From contig WHVA01000151.1 of NCBI GenBank assembly GCA_015179125.1, positions 1-64,000 of the forward strand: a stretch of 64,000 nucleotides of DNA, given 5' to 3'. The stretch is from Gautieria morchelliformis (Eukaryota > Basidiomycota > Agaricomycetes > Gomphales > Gomphaceae). Position numbers and translations under genes: made by a program. Shown in pieces: positions 11,470 through 21,959 of this stretch (positions are counted from its first letter, which is position 1; every line of letters starts with the position of its first letter). The notes beneath the pieces are model-generated. The model was not told the DNA's origin, did no database searches, and saw only the letters and a list, made by a program, of their open reading frames with translations.

Positions 11470-14400
11470 TATATATACTAAGCTGTGAGTTCAAAAAGAA
11501 TGTTTGGCATTCATCTAGGACATTTTCTGATGTCCATGTCTGGTTGCAGTGTTTGGCACTGCCAAACTTTGGGGTGAGATGACAGCTGCGTTTGATTGAG
11601 TTCACGTGGACTATCTCTCCGTGTCACCGGTTATGACGCATGGAATAGGAGACTTGGGACATCCGGAGTGGCTCAACAGGCAAGGTAAAGTTGGTGAATC
11701 ATTCAATATAAGCCAGCGTGTCTGAGCATTCGAACCAGTGTGACAAACGGAAAATGGCGCATATGCGAGGAGCTCGGTACCCTATACATCACGGTGAGGA
11801 GTGGTCACATGGCAGGGTTGCAACTCGTACCTTTGAGTCCAATCTCCTCTGCATCCTGTGTATCATGTATTAATGCAGTGTCAAATAGTGCAGGGACCAA
11901 ACACTTCTTCCGGGGAGAATGGCTAGCCAGGCACGCTCGGATGATATCTTTTTGGATATCATCATTAAGGCATTGGGGGGGTTGAAGGTCGATGTAGAAG
12001 CGAGTGTATACGTTGACACGGTCAAATGTGGATGGTGTGATTTGGCAATTCAGCACATATTGGAGAAGATACATGGCTAGAGCCACTACAATGTCCACGG
12101 CACCATGTTTTTCAATGAGGTCCTGAAGGGATGTTCCGGGCATTGGAGCTTGTTTGGCAATGTGCCAGCGGGTGCCAGGTGTGTGAGATATTAGTTCAAC
12201 CGGTTCATCCATGCTGGATGTCTCACTCTCTGTGGATGAATCACCATCCTCGTCATAGCTCCTATTGATGACTGGGTGGGTTGCATTTGTCCATGTGAGG
12301 AATGCCGTGAATTTGTGGATGGCTTCTTGACGCCAAAGGTACTGGATCATTTGCTGGGTATAGTTCTTCTTGTTGCTTGCCCAGTACCCTTCCTTTGCAC
12401 AGTCAATATGAAGCTGTTCTGACATTTCTGTGTTGAAGCCATCCGCAGAACCCTTGGCTCGAATGAGATGTGCGTAATGCTCCATAATGTGGATCTTTGG
12501 GATTCGGAAGTGCTTTCTGATGCCTGCTTTGATGAAGATGCCCTTGTGCTCGTGGAATGTGTGCAGTGAATCCTGGAGGCGTCAGAGAGTTTCTGTGGAG
12601 TGGGACGGGAAAGATGCATAGTATATGAAGTCAATAGTTGCTCGTGCAACAGCAGCCACGTCGGGTGGTACCACACCAAAAATCAGGCTTGCAAATACAT
12701 GCTCCATCTCCTTGTGCTCGCGGCCAGTGCACTGAGATATCGTAGAGATTCCCTTTTTGAAGTGGCGTAGACCCGGGTGGTCTGGAAGACATTTGAATCG
12801 CTCATCCACCTCCTGCACACGCCCTTTCCCAGCAATTTGAATGCACCACTTCACCATATGGTCCTTGAAGACACCCTTGTGTAGTTGATGGAGCAAATCG
12901 GGGGTGAAACATTCAAATATATTGGTGTGTGGGAGGTCAGCCCAAAATGGCTGGGGAATGGGACGGAGATGCAGATTCTTAAATGCTGGAGATGGTGTCC
13001 CCATTTTTAAGCTTCTCAAGGCCGTGAGAATGGTGCTAGGATTGCGATTTGGGGCACACCCTGGATTTCCACGGTCATCTGGTGAGACAGTGCAGATTGG
13101 GCATGAGTTTTCACAGATGGCTGCCACTAAACATTGCTCTGGGTAATCGGCAATGTATGATGCCAAAATGAGGAAGACGTGGCGTATTTGAGAGTCGGAA
13201 CATGTCATATAAACCCCGTCTTTGTCAGCAACAATCAGAGGTTCCAGAATAAGGGACATGCATTAGTGGAAGAGACGATATGCACGCTCTTTGCGACGTT
13301 CTGGAGACAGGCATTCAAGCTTGGTTACTGGCAGATATCCTAGGAGAACCATGGCTTGTTTGGAAGGCTGCCGACGGATGGCCTTGTCAATGTTCCCAAT
13401 TGTGAGATACACCGGCCATGCTTGCTTATCACCACTGAATTGGGACAGTTGGGTTTTCTCTGACACAATGATTATTGGGGCGATTGTAGCCCCTTTGGGT
13501 AATTTTTCCTGGTTGCAAAAGGGTCAAATGGAGCGCCATATGGGAAAGCTGGAATACTTACTTGTAGCTCCCACCGCCACTCTCCTGTCCACATCTCGTT
13601 AAACACTTGATCTTCCTCAGTCGAGTCGGTGAAGACCTTTTGAGGTGCATAATGCATGGCCTCTTTGAAAGCTGGATTACCAATCAACTCCTTCACGCAA
13701 TCCACAGGGTTGCGGCGCCAAATGAATAATTCTTCTGTCCAGCGTTCACCATTGTAATCATGCACATCCCCATTAACCTGCACTGTGTGACATTGCCAGG
13801 AGGGAGCAGGTGGTAAGGAGTCAATTTTTTTTAGTAGACCCCGCTTATCCATGAAGGAAGGGCAGGTGCGATTGCGTGTCTGCACTTGCATTAGCATAGT
13901 GCACATACACGGCTAGTTTGTATTAAATGCAACTTACAATGTCTAATTTCAGGTACTTGTCGATCTCGCTCTGGCTGGCACCACTCTTTATTAACCATTC
14001 AGCCAGTTCCCACTCGGCCAGGTCTTCAAAAGGACCAAATGTTCCCAAGCTGCCCATGCGCTGCTCTTCACGCAAAACCTCAAAGGTAGTCTTCTGCTCT
14101 CCATAAGAGACTCCTGCAGGTTCTGGGAAGTCCTTTACCCACATTACATCACTGTCTGAGACGCTGTCATGTGGGGTATGGTTGGAGCTGTGGGAGCCCT
14201 GGCCAACTTCATCATGCCTGTGCCTTCCCTCTCAGAAAGTGTGTGCTTCCTCTGGTAAGATGTCCTGTGAGACACCTTCAGCCCAGTCCATTGGAGGATC
14301 ATCCTCAAGGGCATCCACAGGCTCGGTGGCATCAGTGCGTATCTTTTTTCTTTGGCTGGGTTTGCCTCTTTTTCCCTCCTATTGCCAGCCTACAGGAGTC

Positions 14401-14508
14401 CTTGTGGAAGATATGCAAGCACAGAGCCTTCCTCGACGTGCAGACACTATGACAAGCGCGGCACAAGTGCAATTGACCCACTCGAGGAGGAGACATAACT
14501 TAGTACAG
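11470..14508 (-). pseudogene. Plavaka-type (CACTA-like) DNA transposase, degraded
   Basis: A large minus-strand transposase is spread over several frames. The N-terminus (14508 to about 14370) has a zinc-finger-like motif, CRACHSVCTSRKALCLHIFH. An acidic linker follows, then FEDLAEWELAEWLIKSG near 14000. The central block at 13259-12582 contains NIFECFTPDLLHQLHKGVFK and DHMVKWCIQIAG, which I recognise from Plavaka elements of Agaricomycetes. Next come GSADGFNTEMSEQLHIDCAK (about 12450) and, at the C-terminus (11605-11470), QTWTSENVLDECQTFFLN. Some frame breaks look like introns (for example after KLDI near 13930). Others are stops or frame shifts, including a TGA after HTF near 14231. The element ends were not located. 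It cuts DNA to move the element, but this copy looks inactive. Confidence 0.8.
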
Positions 14509-14613
14509 GTCCCTCGGCCTTCCATGCCCGTTCTCCAGCACAGTCATGTGACTGGTTACAGGGTAAGCTGCATCCTTTCTTATTCCTGACCACCACCACT
14601 CACTGCAAACTTC

Positions 14614-17010
14614 TTGGTTTCAATGCCTCCACCTGGTTCCAAAAGGAAAGCTCTGCAGGAGATCAACTTGACCCAGCTCCCTGCATGCTCCACAGTGCCA
14701 AAGCAAACATCGACTTACAGCAGTACGAACTCCAGGGATCGCGAACATCACTCAAGACCGGGCCATTGTTCGTGCCGGTTGGGCCGCAAGCCAAAGCTGC
14801 CACTCCCAACAACGAAGGTTCACGCGGTCGTCTCACCGCAAAAGGTCTCGACTATCGTATGTATCATCTCCCCTGAGCCGTTGGGTTAGTCTACCATGAC
14901 CACTTCCAGAGCTCCAGGTCGAGGCTGACAAACAACGACTGGCCCGCCGCAGCTCAAGCGCAAGAAGCCAGAGCAGCGGAGATCGCTGCTCTTAGGGCCG
15001 AAGGCCTAGGGGACGAGGATATCAAAGAGTTCCTCGACGACCCAAATGCCAATGACTCCGAGGACGAACCTGAGCCTCAGCCCCGTAAGCGTTCCCATTG
15101 CCTTTAGCCCCAAATATATCCTAATGTCTGTGTTCGGTTTGGTCCAGGAAGGATTCAGGAGAACGAGGTCCGTCATCCACACAAAGTCTTTTTTTTTTGG
15201 ACTAACTTTCTTCTCTTTCTTCGACTCTACCCTCGCCTCGCAACTCTTCTCTTGCTCCCACTCCTCTCTCATATTGACTCTTCTCATGCTTTGCAACTCT
15301 TCTCTTGCCTCGACAAACTCTTCCTTTGCAACTCTTGTCTGGCTTCAACTCTTCTTAAGTTCACCTTCAAGGCCACAACAGCGGTAGTGACAGCTGCTGT
15401 GAAACCGGCTATGTCCAACGCGGTTCGGCGCCAGACAGCCAGCTCACCCGCACCCCTCCGGTCTGTGACTCGTGACATGGTCCAACCACATGACCATCCA
15501 TATGCCTCCTCACAGCCTCCACGTCCTGACAGCGGCACCATTGACCGGAACCACAAGAAACAGGGCCGGGTGGACCCAATGGACCCAGGGGTGCAACCTC
15601 CATTTGTTTCTTGGAATCACACTGATATTGCGTCCAGTCGACAACGAGTAGTCAAAAACAGGTGCATGGGGAAACGTCTGACGACAGGCATGCTACCCAT
15701 AGTGACTCTGACTCTGTCAGGGTTCACGCATTTCCTTCCACAAGTTTCTATTTCCTTCCATGAGTTTCTGTTACCTTCCGTCAGTTTCCATAACCTTCCG
15801 TCACATTCCGTCACATTCTGTCACCTTCTGTCACATGTCACATTCCGTCACCTTCCGTAACCTTCTACAAGTTTCCGTCTCCCCTATTATGTAAGCCTTG
15901 CCAGCGCTATAAGACTGTAGCCCATGTGGTGGCATTTCCTCAGCTTGATCTCTGAGGATACCCACTACACAGGCAAGTCCCCATGTATCTATCGTTGGTA
16001 GAGTTATAAACTGAGGATATCCACTACACAGTTGGTCATTGTCCTAGTATCGGCTCTTATCTCCTTGAGTATCTTTGGTTGTGGCTTCGTCATTAGTGTT
16101 GCCCTCACAGACTCCAATAGCAAGAATGCCGATCCCAAACGCCCACAGAAGATCAGGAAAACTCACAAGGAAAAGCCAAAAGCCGCAGACTATGAGGGAC
16201 TGGCAAACAGTATATTGACTATGGCTATGACAGAGTTTCAGGTTCGCATTTGCACCAAGAATGCATTTCCGGACATGGATGAGTGCAAGGAATGGGCCGA
16301 ATCTTGGCAAAATGTGCGTGACCACAAGGGGGAAGTGCACCCACTAACCCCACATCTGACTACGCTGGTAAGAACTTCCAATTATTGCAGGGCCTCATAT
16401 TTCCAACGATCATCCATGCATTCTCTAGATAACAGCCAGAGGATCGACGATTCGAGGGCGGGTCAAGGACAAGGCTGTCACCAAAGTTGTATCACATTAC
16501 AACTTCAAGCATGGCCAGCAGCCTAGACAAATTGAGCATAACAAGACATTAGCCGCTCAACTCCTGGAGGATGACGGTTACGTTTATGAGGTGTGTTATA
16601 CTAATCATGCGAGCGGTCACTGATCCATGGCATAGGATGTTGAGGCATCTACTGGAATATATCAACACCAGATCCTCGAAGACATTGTGCTCAAGCAGTG
16701 GTTCCCTAAAAAAAAGAAAGCCGACGGCATAATATATGGTGCTTCATTCAACCCAATTCCCGAGTCCACCATCGCCTTTAGTTTTCACAGCAGTATGTGC
16801 TAAACCCTTCTGTCATCACATTGTCGGTCCAATGGTATGCAACTAGGTCTACTATGCAGTTCACCAGTGGACCTCTGGCATCCACATCAAGGGTAGCAAT
16901 TTCACTGAGGTCGGATACGCCGAGGTATACCAATGACACCTCCACGGCCTTGAGGCATGGCGTAGGTACAGTGAAAGGTCAGGACAGGCCCTGGCGCACC
17001 ACCAGCAGCG
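14614..17010 (+). pseudogene. DUF6532-type hypothetical gene, broken
   Basis: The order of pieces matches a hypothetical family common in Agaricomycetes that I know as DUF6532 (function unknown). An N-terminal basic piece (SKRKALQEINLTQLP) is followed by a coiled acidic piece near 14910-15090 (ARAAEIAALRAEGLGDEDIK) and a low-complexity middle that ends in GVQPPFVSWNHTDIASSRQR (about 15590-15650). The core begins at about 16110: ILTMAMTEFQVRICTKNAFP, ITARGSTIRGRVKDKA, KVVSHYNFKHGQ, ILEDIVLKQWFPKKKKADG, IYGASFNPIPESTIAFSF and AVHQWTSGIHIKGSNFTEVG. Introns are visible at about 16369-16430 and 16591-16635. A stop follows AEVYQ near 16936, and the 15715-16030 stretch looks foreign. It is probably a pseudogene. 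Confidence 0.65.
15715..16030. repeat. CCTTCCGTCA-type short tandem repeats and flank
   Basis: From about 15725 to 15870 the motif (A/T)CCTTCCGTCA or CATTCCGTCAC recurs about ten times with small changes. Behind it, GAGGATA(C/T)CCACTACACAG occurs twice (about 15954 and 16013). It looks like repeat-derived DNA inserted in or beside the DUF6532-type gene. Ends not defined. Confidence 0.5.
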
Positions 17011-17094
17011 CATGCATGATCACGGACGGTGCGTTCTTCTGCACTGGCTCATACAATTATCTTACCTCCTGTATGTTGTTACAGCACACATGCT

Positions 17095-17345
17095 GGATTC
17101 CCGAACATGGGTGGTACTTAGCTTTACGTAGCGCACGTAGCATGTTTAGTGTGGTAGCACCCCCCCGTCATGTAACCCTCCGTAGATGACCGCCTGTCGC
17201 TGTAGCCCTCCGTAGTGCGCGGTAGCATGCCAACATGGCCCTGTAGCGCTCTGTAGTCTCCAGAGGGCACACGCTACGGGGCACTAGAGCGTCCACCTAG
17301 TGCTCCGTAGCGCTCCCCCCATGGCGGCATGGGGTCCGTAGGTAT
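17095..17345. repeat. CCGTAG/CTACGG motif cluster
   Basis: About ten copies of CCGTAG, CGTAGCG or the reverse form lie within 250 bp, next to a G+C-rich stretch. Dense short motifs of this kind are often subterminal transposon repeats. No terminal inverted repeat was defined. Confidence 0.45.
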
Positions 17346-17480
17346 GCCAATATGGCCTGTACATTTGCATAGAATACCATCACAGGGTTTTCAGACCGGT
17401 GTACACACACAGTTGTAGTAGAATACTTGTATTCGGGTGATGTACCAATTACATGGGTCACAGGATAGTTGACAGGCCAT

Positions 17481-17717
17481 CTAACTATCCAACTCCTCGT
17501 CCTCATCGAGTGCCTGTGCGGCGCGAGCGAATTTGGCGGCATTGAAAGCTGGCTTTCGAGGGTTCGCTTTTTTTCCTGATGAAGGTACAAATATTAAATT
17601 ATTTCCAGAGTTGTGCTGCAGCATTGTTTGATATTCTTTGATTCTCGTAAACAACATGTTCTGATAGACTGAAGTGTTAGCAATAACACCAAAGTCTTGA
17701 AGGGTTCCAAAACACAT
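17481..17717 (-). other. Short unidentified open frame
   Basis: A 78-codon minus-strand frame ending in an acidic tail (ALDEDEELDS). It contains NLIFVPSSGKKANPRKPAFN, which reads like the end of a real protein, but I do not recognise the family and cannot connect it to other exons. Confidence 0.25.
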
Positions 17718-19247
17718 TCACATGTATATTCCCTAGTTCAATTATCATACATCTATCTTGTGCAAAACTTGACCTCACTATGACCATCGTCTTGAGCCCT
17801 CTCCTATAGATTCCTATCTTCGACCAGAGGAGGACTTAAGCACCACTGGTGAGTTTTCGTACTTCACCTTCATTACCTTAGTCTTCGCACTATTATCTGT
17901 GCTGTCGGCGAAGGGCTTGTTACATATCGAGATTTCCGCTAAGTCGGAACTGGAAAGGACAGCGGCTTCAACTTGTAGGTTGCACCCCCAATGAACTATC
18001 ATCCTAGGTATTTTGGAAATGGGTCGGAAGTCGGAATGTACTGAACTGAAGGTTGGTTGGAACTTGGGGCGGAATTGAGGCAGAAGACGGAAGGCGGAGA
18101 GACTGAGGTCTTGCTAGACTCACTGTGCTAAGAACAGGAGATGGAGCGAAGGAAATCAAATATCGAAAGTGATTATCTGATTGCAGAATAACAGACATAC
18201 ATGAGGGGGTTTTATACAAAGCGCAGAAACAACAGGTAATGGTATGATACTAAGCAAGTTCCGGAGAGTGCGGGAATCGGATAGACATACGGGGTAAGTA
18301 ACTAATACGGAACAATGGGGTGACAAGGGGGTGCAGGGTAGGGTAAGTACAATGGCAAAGAACAAGGCGGGTAAGCACAATAGGCATTGGAAGAAGCAGA
18401 ACTATGGAAATGGTATCTTGCTGTGCTCAGGGTCGAGTACGGGGGCCGGTATCTGGAGGTGGCCAGGGGTACTGAAAGAACAAGGGGTCGAGGTAGAGGG
18501 TTGCGGATATTGCGGATGTTGGAATAGAGTCGGAGGTGGCGCGGAGGATATGCGGAGGTGGCGGAGATGGTTGATCGGAACAGTCGTAACAGGGCTCCGA
18601 AGTGTTATTAATGTCTAGACCAAGATCCGAAGATCCCCTGACCGAGGTATGAGCACCGGCGCATGATAATGCACCGGCGGCACTTGATTTCCCTGCGACC
18701 CTTCTACATACTATCAAAGCACCACTACCAATTAAATAGTTAGTATTGTATGTAGAAAACTTTAGGCAGTAAAACTCCAATTCTTCAGTGATTGTTCGGG
18801 CCCACTGAGGCCACTGATTTCTTTGACTCGAGGATGTTATGAGTCGGTGTGTCTGTTGTTGTCACTGCATGTGGTGTTAGCACAAACAACCGTAGTTGCG
18901 TTCTCTTTCCTATTCCCTTCATCTCTATCCATGAACTCTACGATTCCCCATCCTGTACGCAACCCGCCGGCAGGCCTTTCCACACGAAGGATCGCATTCA
19001 CCGGCGAAAGGATTGTTGCTACTTAAACAACCTTTCTGTGACACCTTGCACATTATATCATCAAGTGTCACGGGCTACTTCACTACAACTGTAGATAGGG
19101 CGAGCTCCATTTGGGCAGCCCTCTTATCTTCTGAACATTTATTGGTTCACCTTATTCACCGAACGGCACACTTCTTCGCAAAAGCTATTTGGGCATTCGC
19201 TGTGTTCACTAATACATGATATTAACGCCTGAAAACCAATCTTGACA
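17706..19247 (+). repeat. Truncated long-LTR copy, interrupted by about 1.07 kb
   Basis: 17706-17915 matches 50497-50690 and 18985-19247 matches 50715-50952 of the 1.59-kb solo-LTR-like repeat, including its end CCAATCTTGACA. Between them lies about 1070 bp of unrelated sequence (about 17916-18984), which includes a block shared with 63380-63540. It is a fossil LTR fragment with a later insertion. Confidence 0.65.
18630..18785 (+). repeat. Dispersed repeat shared with 63380-63540
   Basis: GCACCGGCG...ATGCACCGGCGGCA and, about 100 bp on, TTAGGCAGTAAAACTCCA are matched at 63399-63430 and 63510-63538 (TTAGGCAGTAAGAAACTCCA). Two diverged copies of one repeat, type unknown. Confidence 0.5.
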
Positions 19248-20022
19248 GGTATCTCTGTAGAAATTCAATGACTTGGCAGGTATTTTACATCTTATATACC
19301 TGTTATTACTAGAATATTATCCTGAAATAGACTGCTATTTTCACTACATTTCATTGATCTTCCACTGGCTTTGGGTGCGCAAGTCACAGAAAATCCACCT
19401 TCTAGCTCAGGCTCTAACAAATGAAAAACGGAGTGTTGGTGGTACTTGTCCAGACAATGCAATGATACTGCCCCATATTTCAGTGCTACATTCTCTGGAA
19501 TACAGTGAGCAACCCATGGGTATTTCCACTCTTGTTACGCTGAGTTATTGGTGTATTTGACCCGACATTCTGTGGTTACCCCATGAAACCTTGGTGATAA
19601 CACATTATAGTGTCCATGATATAAACACTGAATTTGTATGATATTACTACTTAAATCCAATGATTGAAACATGGAAATACCATAATAACTCACTGAAATT
19701 ACATGATATGATCACTGAAATAAACTCACGGGTATGAACACTTTTCCACTGAAAACAATTCAGTGGATTTATCTCGGAAACTCCGTAGAACGTAGTGATT
19801 TAGCCACTGAAATTTTAATGGTTGAAACTGAAGGTTTTCAGTGGTTCCGCTATCCACAGTGAACGGCCGTGTCAGGATATCAGCGACAACCTCGGAAGAC
19901 TTCGTGGGAAACATTGGCCAAACATTTTTCACACCCGGTAGGCATATTTGAACGTCCGCTTATAGCGTTGTGTCGGTTCCTTACAGCACGTGACCTCAGC
20001 TTTCTCTTCAGAATCCCTGCCG
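19248..20022. other. Gene-free interval with CACTGAAA/TTTCAGTG motifs; IMP4 upstream region
   Basis: No coding sequence recognised. Short inverted motifs recur, for example CCACTGAA...TTCAGTGG at 19746-19766, and CACTGAAA/TTTCAGTG occurs several times between 19500 and 19860. The last 150 bp should hold the IMP4 promoter; no TATA box stands out. Confidence 0.5.
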
Positions 20023-21161
20023 ATGGTCAGTATTTCATCTCGTGAAGTTAAACTCTCCTAATCACCAATATATATATAGCTTCGTCGACAGATACGTGAG
20101 CGCAGACAGTATGTCTACGCTAAGTCTTTGGAGGCTCAGGAGCGCCAGACTTATGAGCGCAAACAAAAACTCAAGGAGGCTCTTGCATCAGGAAAGCATC
20201 TTCCTACCGAGTTAAGGAAGGAGGCGAAGAGCCTCGGAAAGGATTTGGCGTTTGACGAGGGGCAGGCAGGTAAGTTGGTCAATCCTCGCAGCGTGAGTTC
20301 TGAGTCGAGGGCATTGCACACGCAGAGCCTACAACACATTTGGATGATGAGTACGCTCGAGCAGGCATACTCGATCCCAAAATTGTCATTACCACCTCTC
20401 GGGACCCGAGTTCTCGACTGCTGCAATTTGCTAAGGTGAGTGACGTCCGGAAACACACTCATGGTATGCCACTGAAAATTTAATTGCAGGAGATGAGACT
20501 TGTATTCCCGAACTCTCATCGTATCAACCGAGGAACATATGTTGTCAAAGAACTCGCTGCCGCTTGTCGTGCGAACGATGTGTCTGACCTGATTGTTTTA
20601 CATGAGCATCGAGGCACGCCCGACGCCCTGATTGTTTCCCATTTCCCTCATGGGCCCACGTTATACTTCACTCTACATAATGTTGCGCTGAGACACGACA
20701 TTGCAGCATACGGAGAGTCGACCGTTTCAGAACAATATCCACATTTAATATTTGAAGGTTTCAGCTCGCGGTTAGGCAGTCGAGTAATGGACGCTTTACG
20801 ATATTTATTCCCAGTGCCGAAGGAAGATGCAAAACGGGTTATGACATTTGCAAATGAAAACGATTTCATCTCATTCCGGTATGTCTCCCGTTACTTATGG
20901 TTCGTCAAACCTATAGATGTTGGTCGATCTAGGCACCATGTGTTCATTAAGAGTTCGCATAAGCAAGTGCAACTAGCAGAAGTTGGACCTCGTTTTGAAA
21001 TGAAGCGTAAGCTACAGTCTCTGGAACGCTATACGATACTGACTGAGCTCCTGCGATCAGCGTATGAGATTCGTCAAGGGACTATTGAGCAGACAGAAGC
21101 CGACCGGGAGTGGGTTCTAGCACATTACACACGGACAGCCAAAAGGCGCCGCCAACTCTAG
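20023..21161 (+). CDS. IMP4: IMP4, U3 snoRNP (SSU processome) Brix-domain protein
   Basis: IMP4 belongs to the U3 snoRNP and is needed for early cleavages of 18S pre-rRNA in the nucleolus. I read four exons: 20023-20025 (only ATG), 20080-20269, 20326-20435 and 20490-21161. They join to 325 codons (324 residues), close to yeast IMP4 (about 290). The protein starts [20 protein letters not shown], the conserved basic N-terminal helix of the family. The Brix domain (about residues 100-295) shows [69 protein letters not shown], and [12 protein letters not shown] near the end. The first intron (20026-20079, with a CTAATC branch-like site) follows the start codon directly; without it no ATG precedes the conserved LRRQ. 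The gene is convergent with the PAC3-like gene, with about 50 bp between the stop codons. It looks intact. Confidence 0.95.
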
Positions 21162-21211
21162 ACTAGATATATAAACTTGGCCGTCATGCCATATTTTAAT
21201 GACCCGGTGAA

Positions 21212-21755
21212 TCAGCGCGACTGCCGTGTAAGCAGCTCTCCGACCATGTTCATCACGCCTAGGAAAGTTTTCCGTTCCTTCGCTTCATCCCATACGTGTG
21301 CCTTCATCAACGCAATACCCACCACCACGGGCTTGCGCTCGCCTCCATGTCCTTCAGCCGACAACCAGACTAGCGTTGCCGCTTGAGATGCGTACAGGGA
21401 GTGAAGGGTCTGGATTTGTTCAGATGGCCCACTGCCTAGTAAGGGAGTCAATTGGATTGATGGTGGCGGTGATGGGAGTGACTGAGTGGGTTCAGCAGAT
21501 ATACCATCTGCACGCTCTGAGTCTGAAGTTGCGGTTGCATGTGAAGCTGGAAGAAGCGGCGCGGTAGGCGGGATAGAAGCTTGAATCTAAGCAATGCGTC
21601 AGTAGTTGATTTCCAAAGCCCGCGCTACGACATACGAGATTTCCAACCTTTCCAACCTGCGTGATCAGGAGAAGGATTCGATCAGCGAAAGTCTGGATGA
21701 GAAGCTCCGTCTGTACATCCTCAACAATACGAGCAAGCTGGGTCATGACGAACAC
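21212..21755 (-). CDS. PAC3-like proteasome assembly chaperone
   Basis: PAC3 (PSMG3 family) helps build the alpha ring of the 20S proteasome in the cytosol. Two exons, 21755-21636 and 21586-21212, joined over a 49-bp intron (GTATGT...CTTAG), give 165 codons (164 residues). The family pattern is clear. An early beta strand, LLIQTFADRILLLITQVGKV, ends in GNL-IQASIPP. A low-complexity acidic linker follows, then ATLVWLSAEG, KPVVVGIALMKA and a C-terminal helix, KTFLGVMNMVGELL. This resembles human PSMG3 in length of core and in strand-helix order, with a longer fungal linker. ATG at 21755 is the first of the frame; an ATG at 21746 is also possible. The WD-repeat relic lies just upstream on the same strand and does not reach into this gene. 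The assignment rests on pattern memory only. Confidence 0.7.
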
Positions 21756-21959
21756 AAATTTGCTTCGTTTCCCACGATAACTGTTCGCACAACTCCAGAT
21801 AATATCGTCAACAGGACATGCACGTTTATCACACAGTACAATACAGTATATGCTGTGTAAGAAGTGTTCGTTACATTGTATGGCAAGTCCGGAGTCGTAT
21901 ACATGTAAACGGACGGAATTCGTGCGTATGGGGTGAGGATTGATTGACAGACAGGGGGC

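Noticed and set aside
11237-11488. Frame with a hydrophobic N-terminus that could be a membrane anchor of a P450
   Set aside because: It overlaps the antisense C-terminus of the Plavaka transposase, has no downstream P450 motifs, and its link to the P450 relic 7 kb away is speculative.
15181-15360. CT-rich low-complexity stretch considered as a separate repeat element
   Set aside because: It fits a degenerate low-complexity linker or intron of the DUF6532-type gene and has no defined ends.
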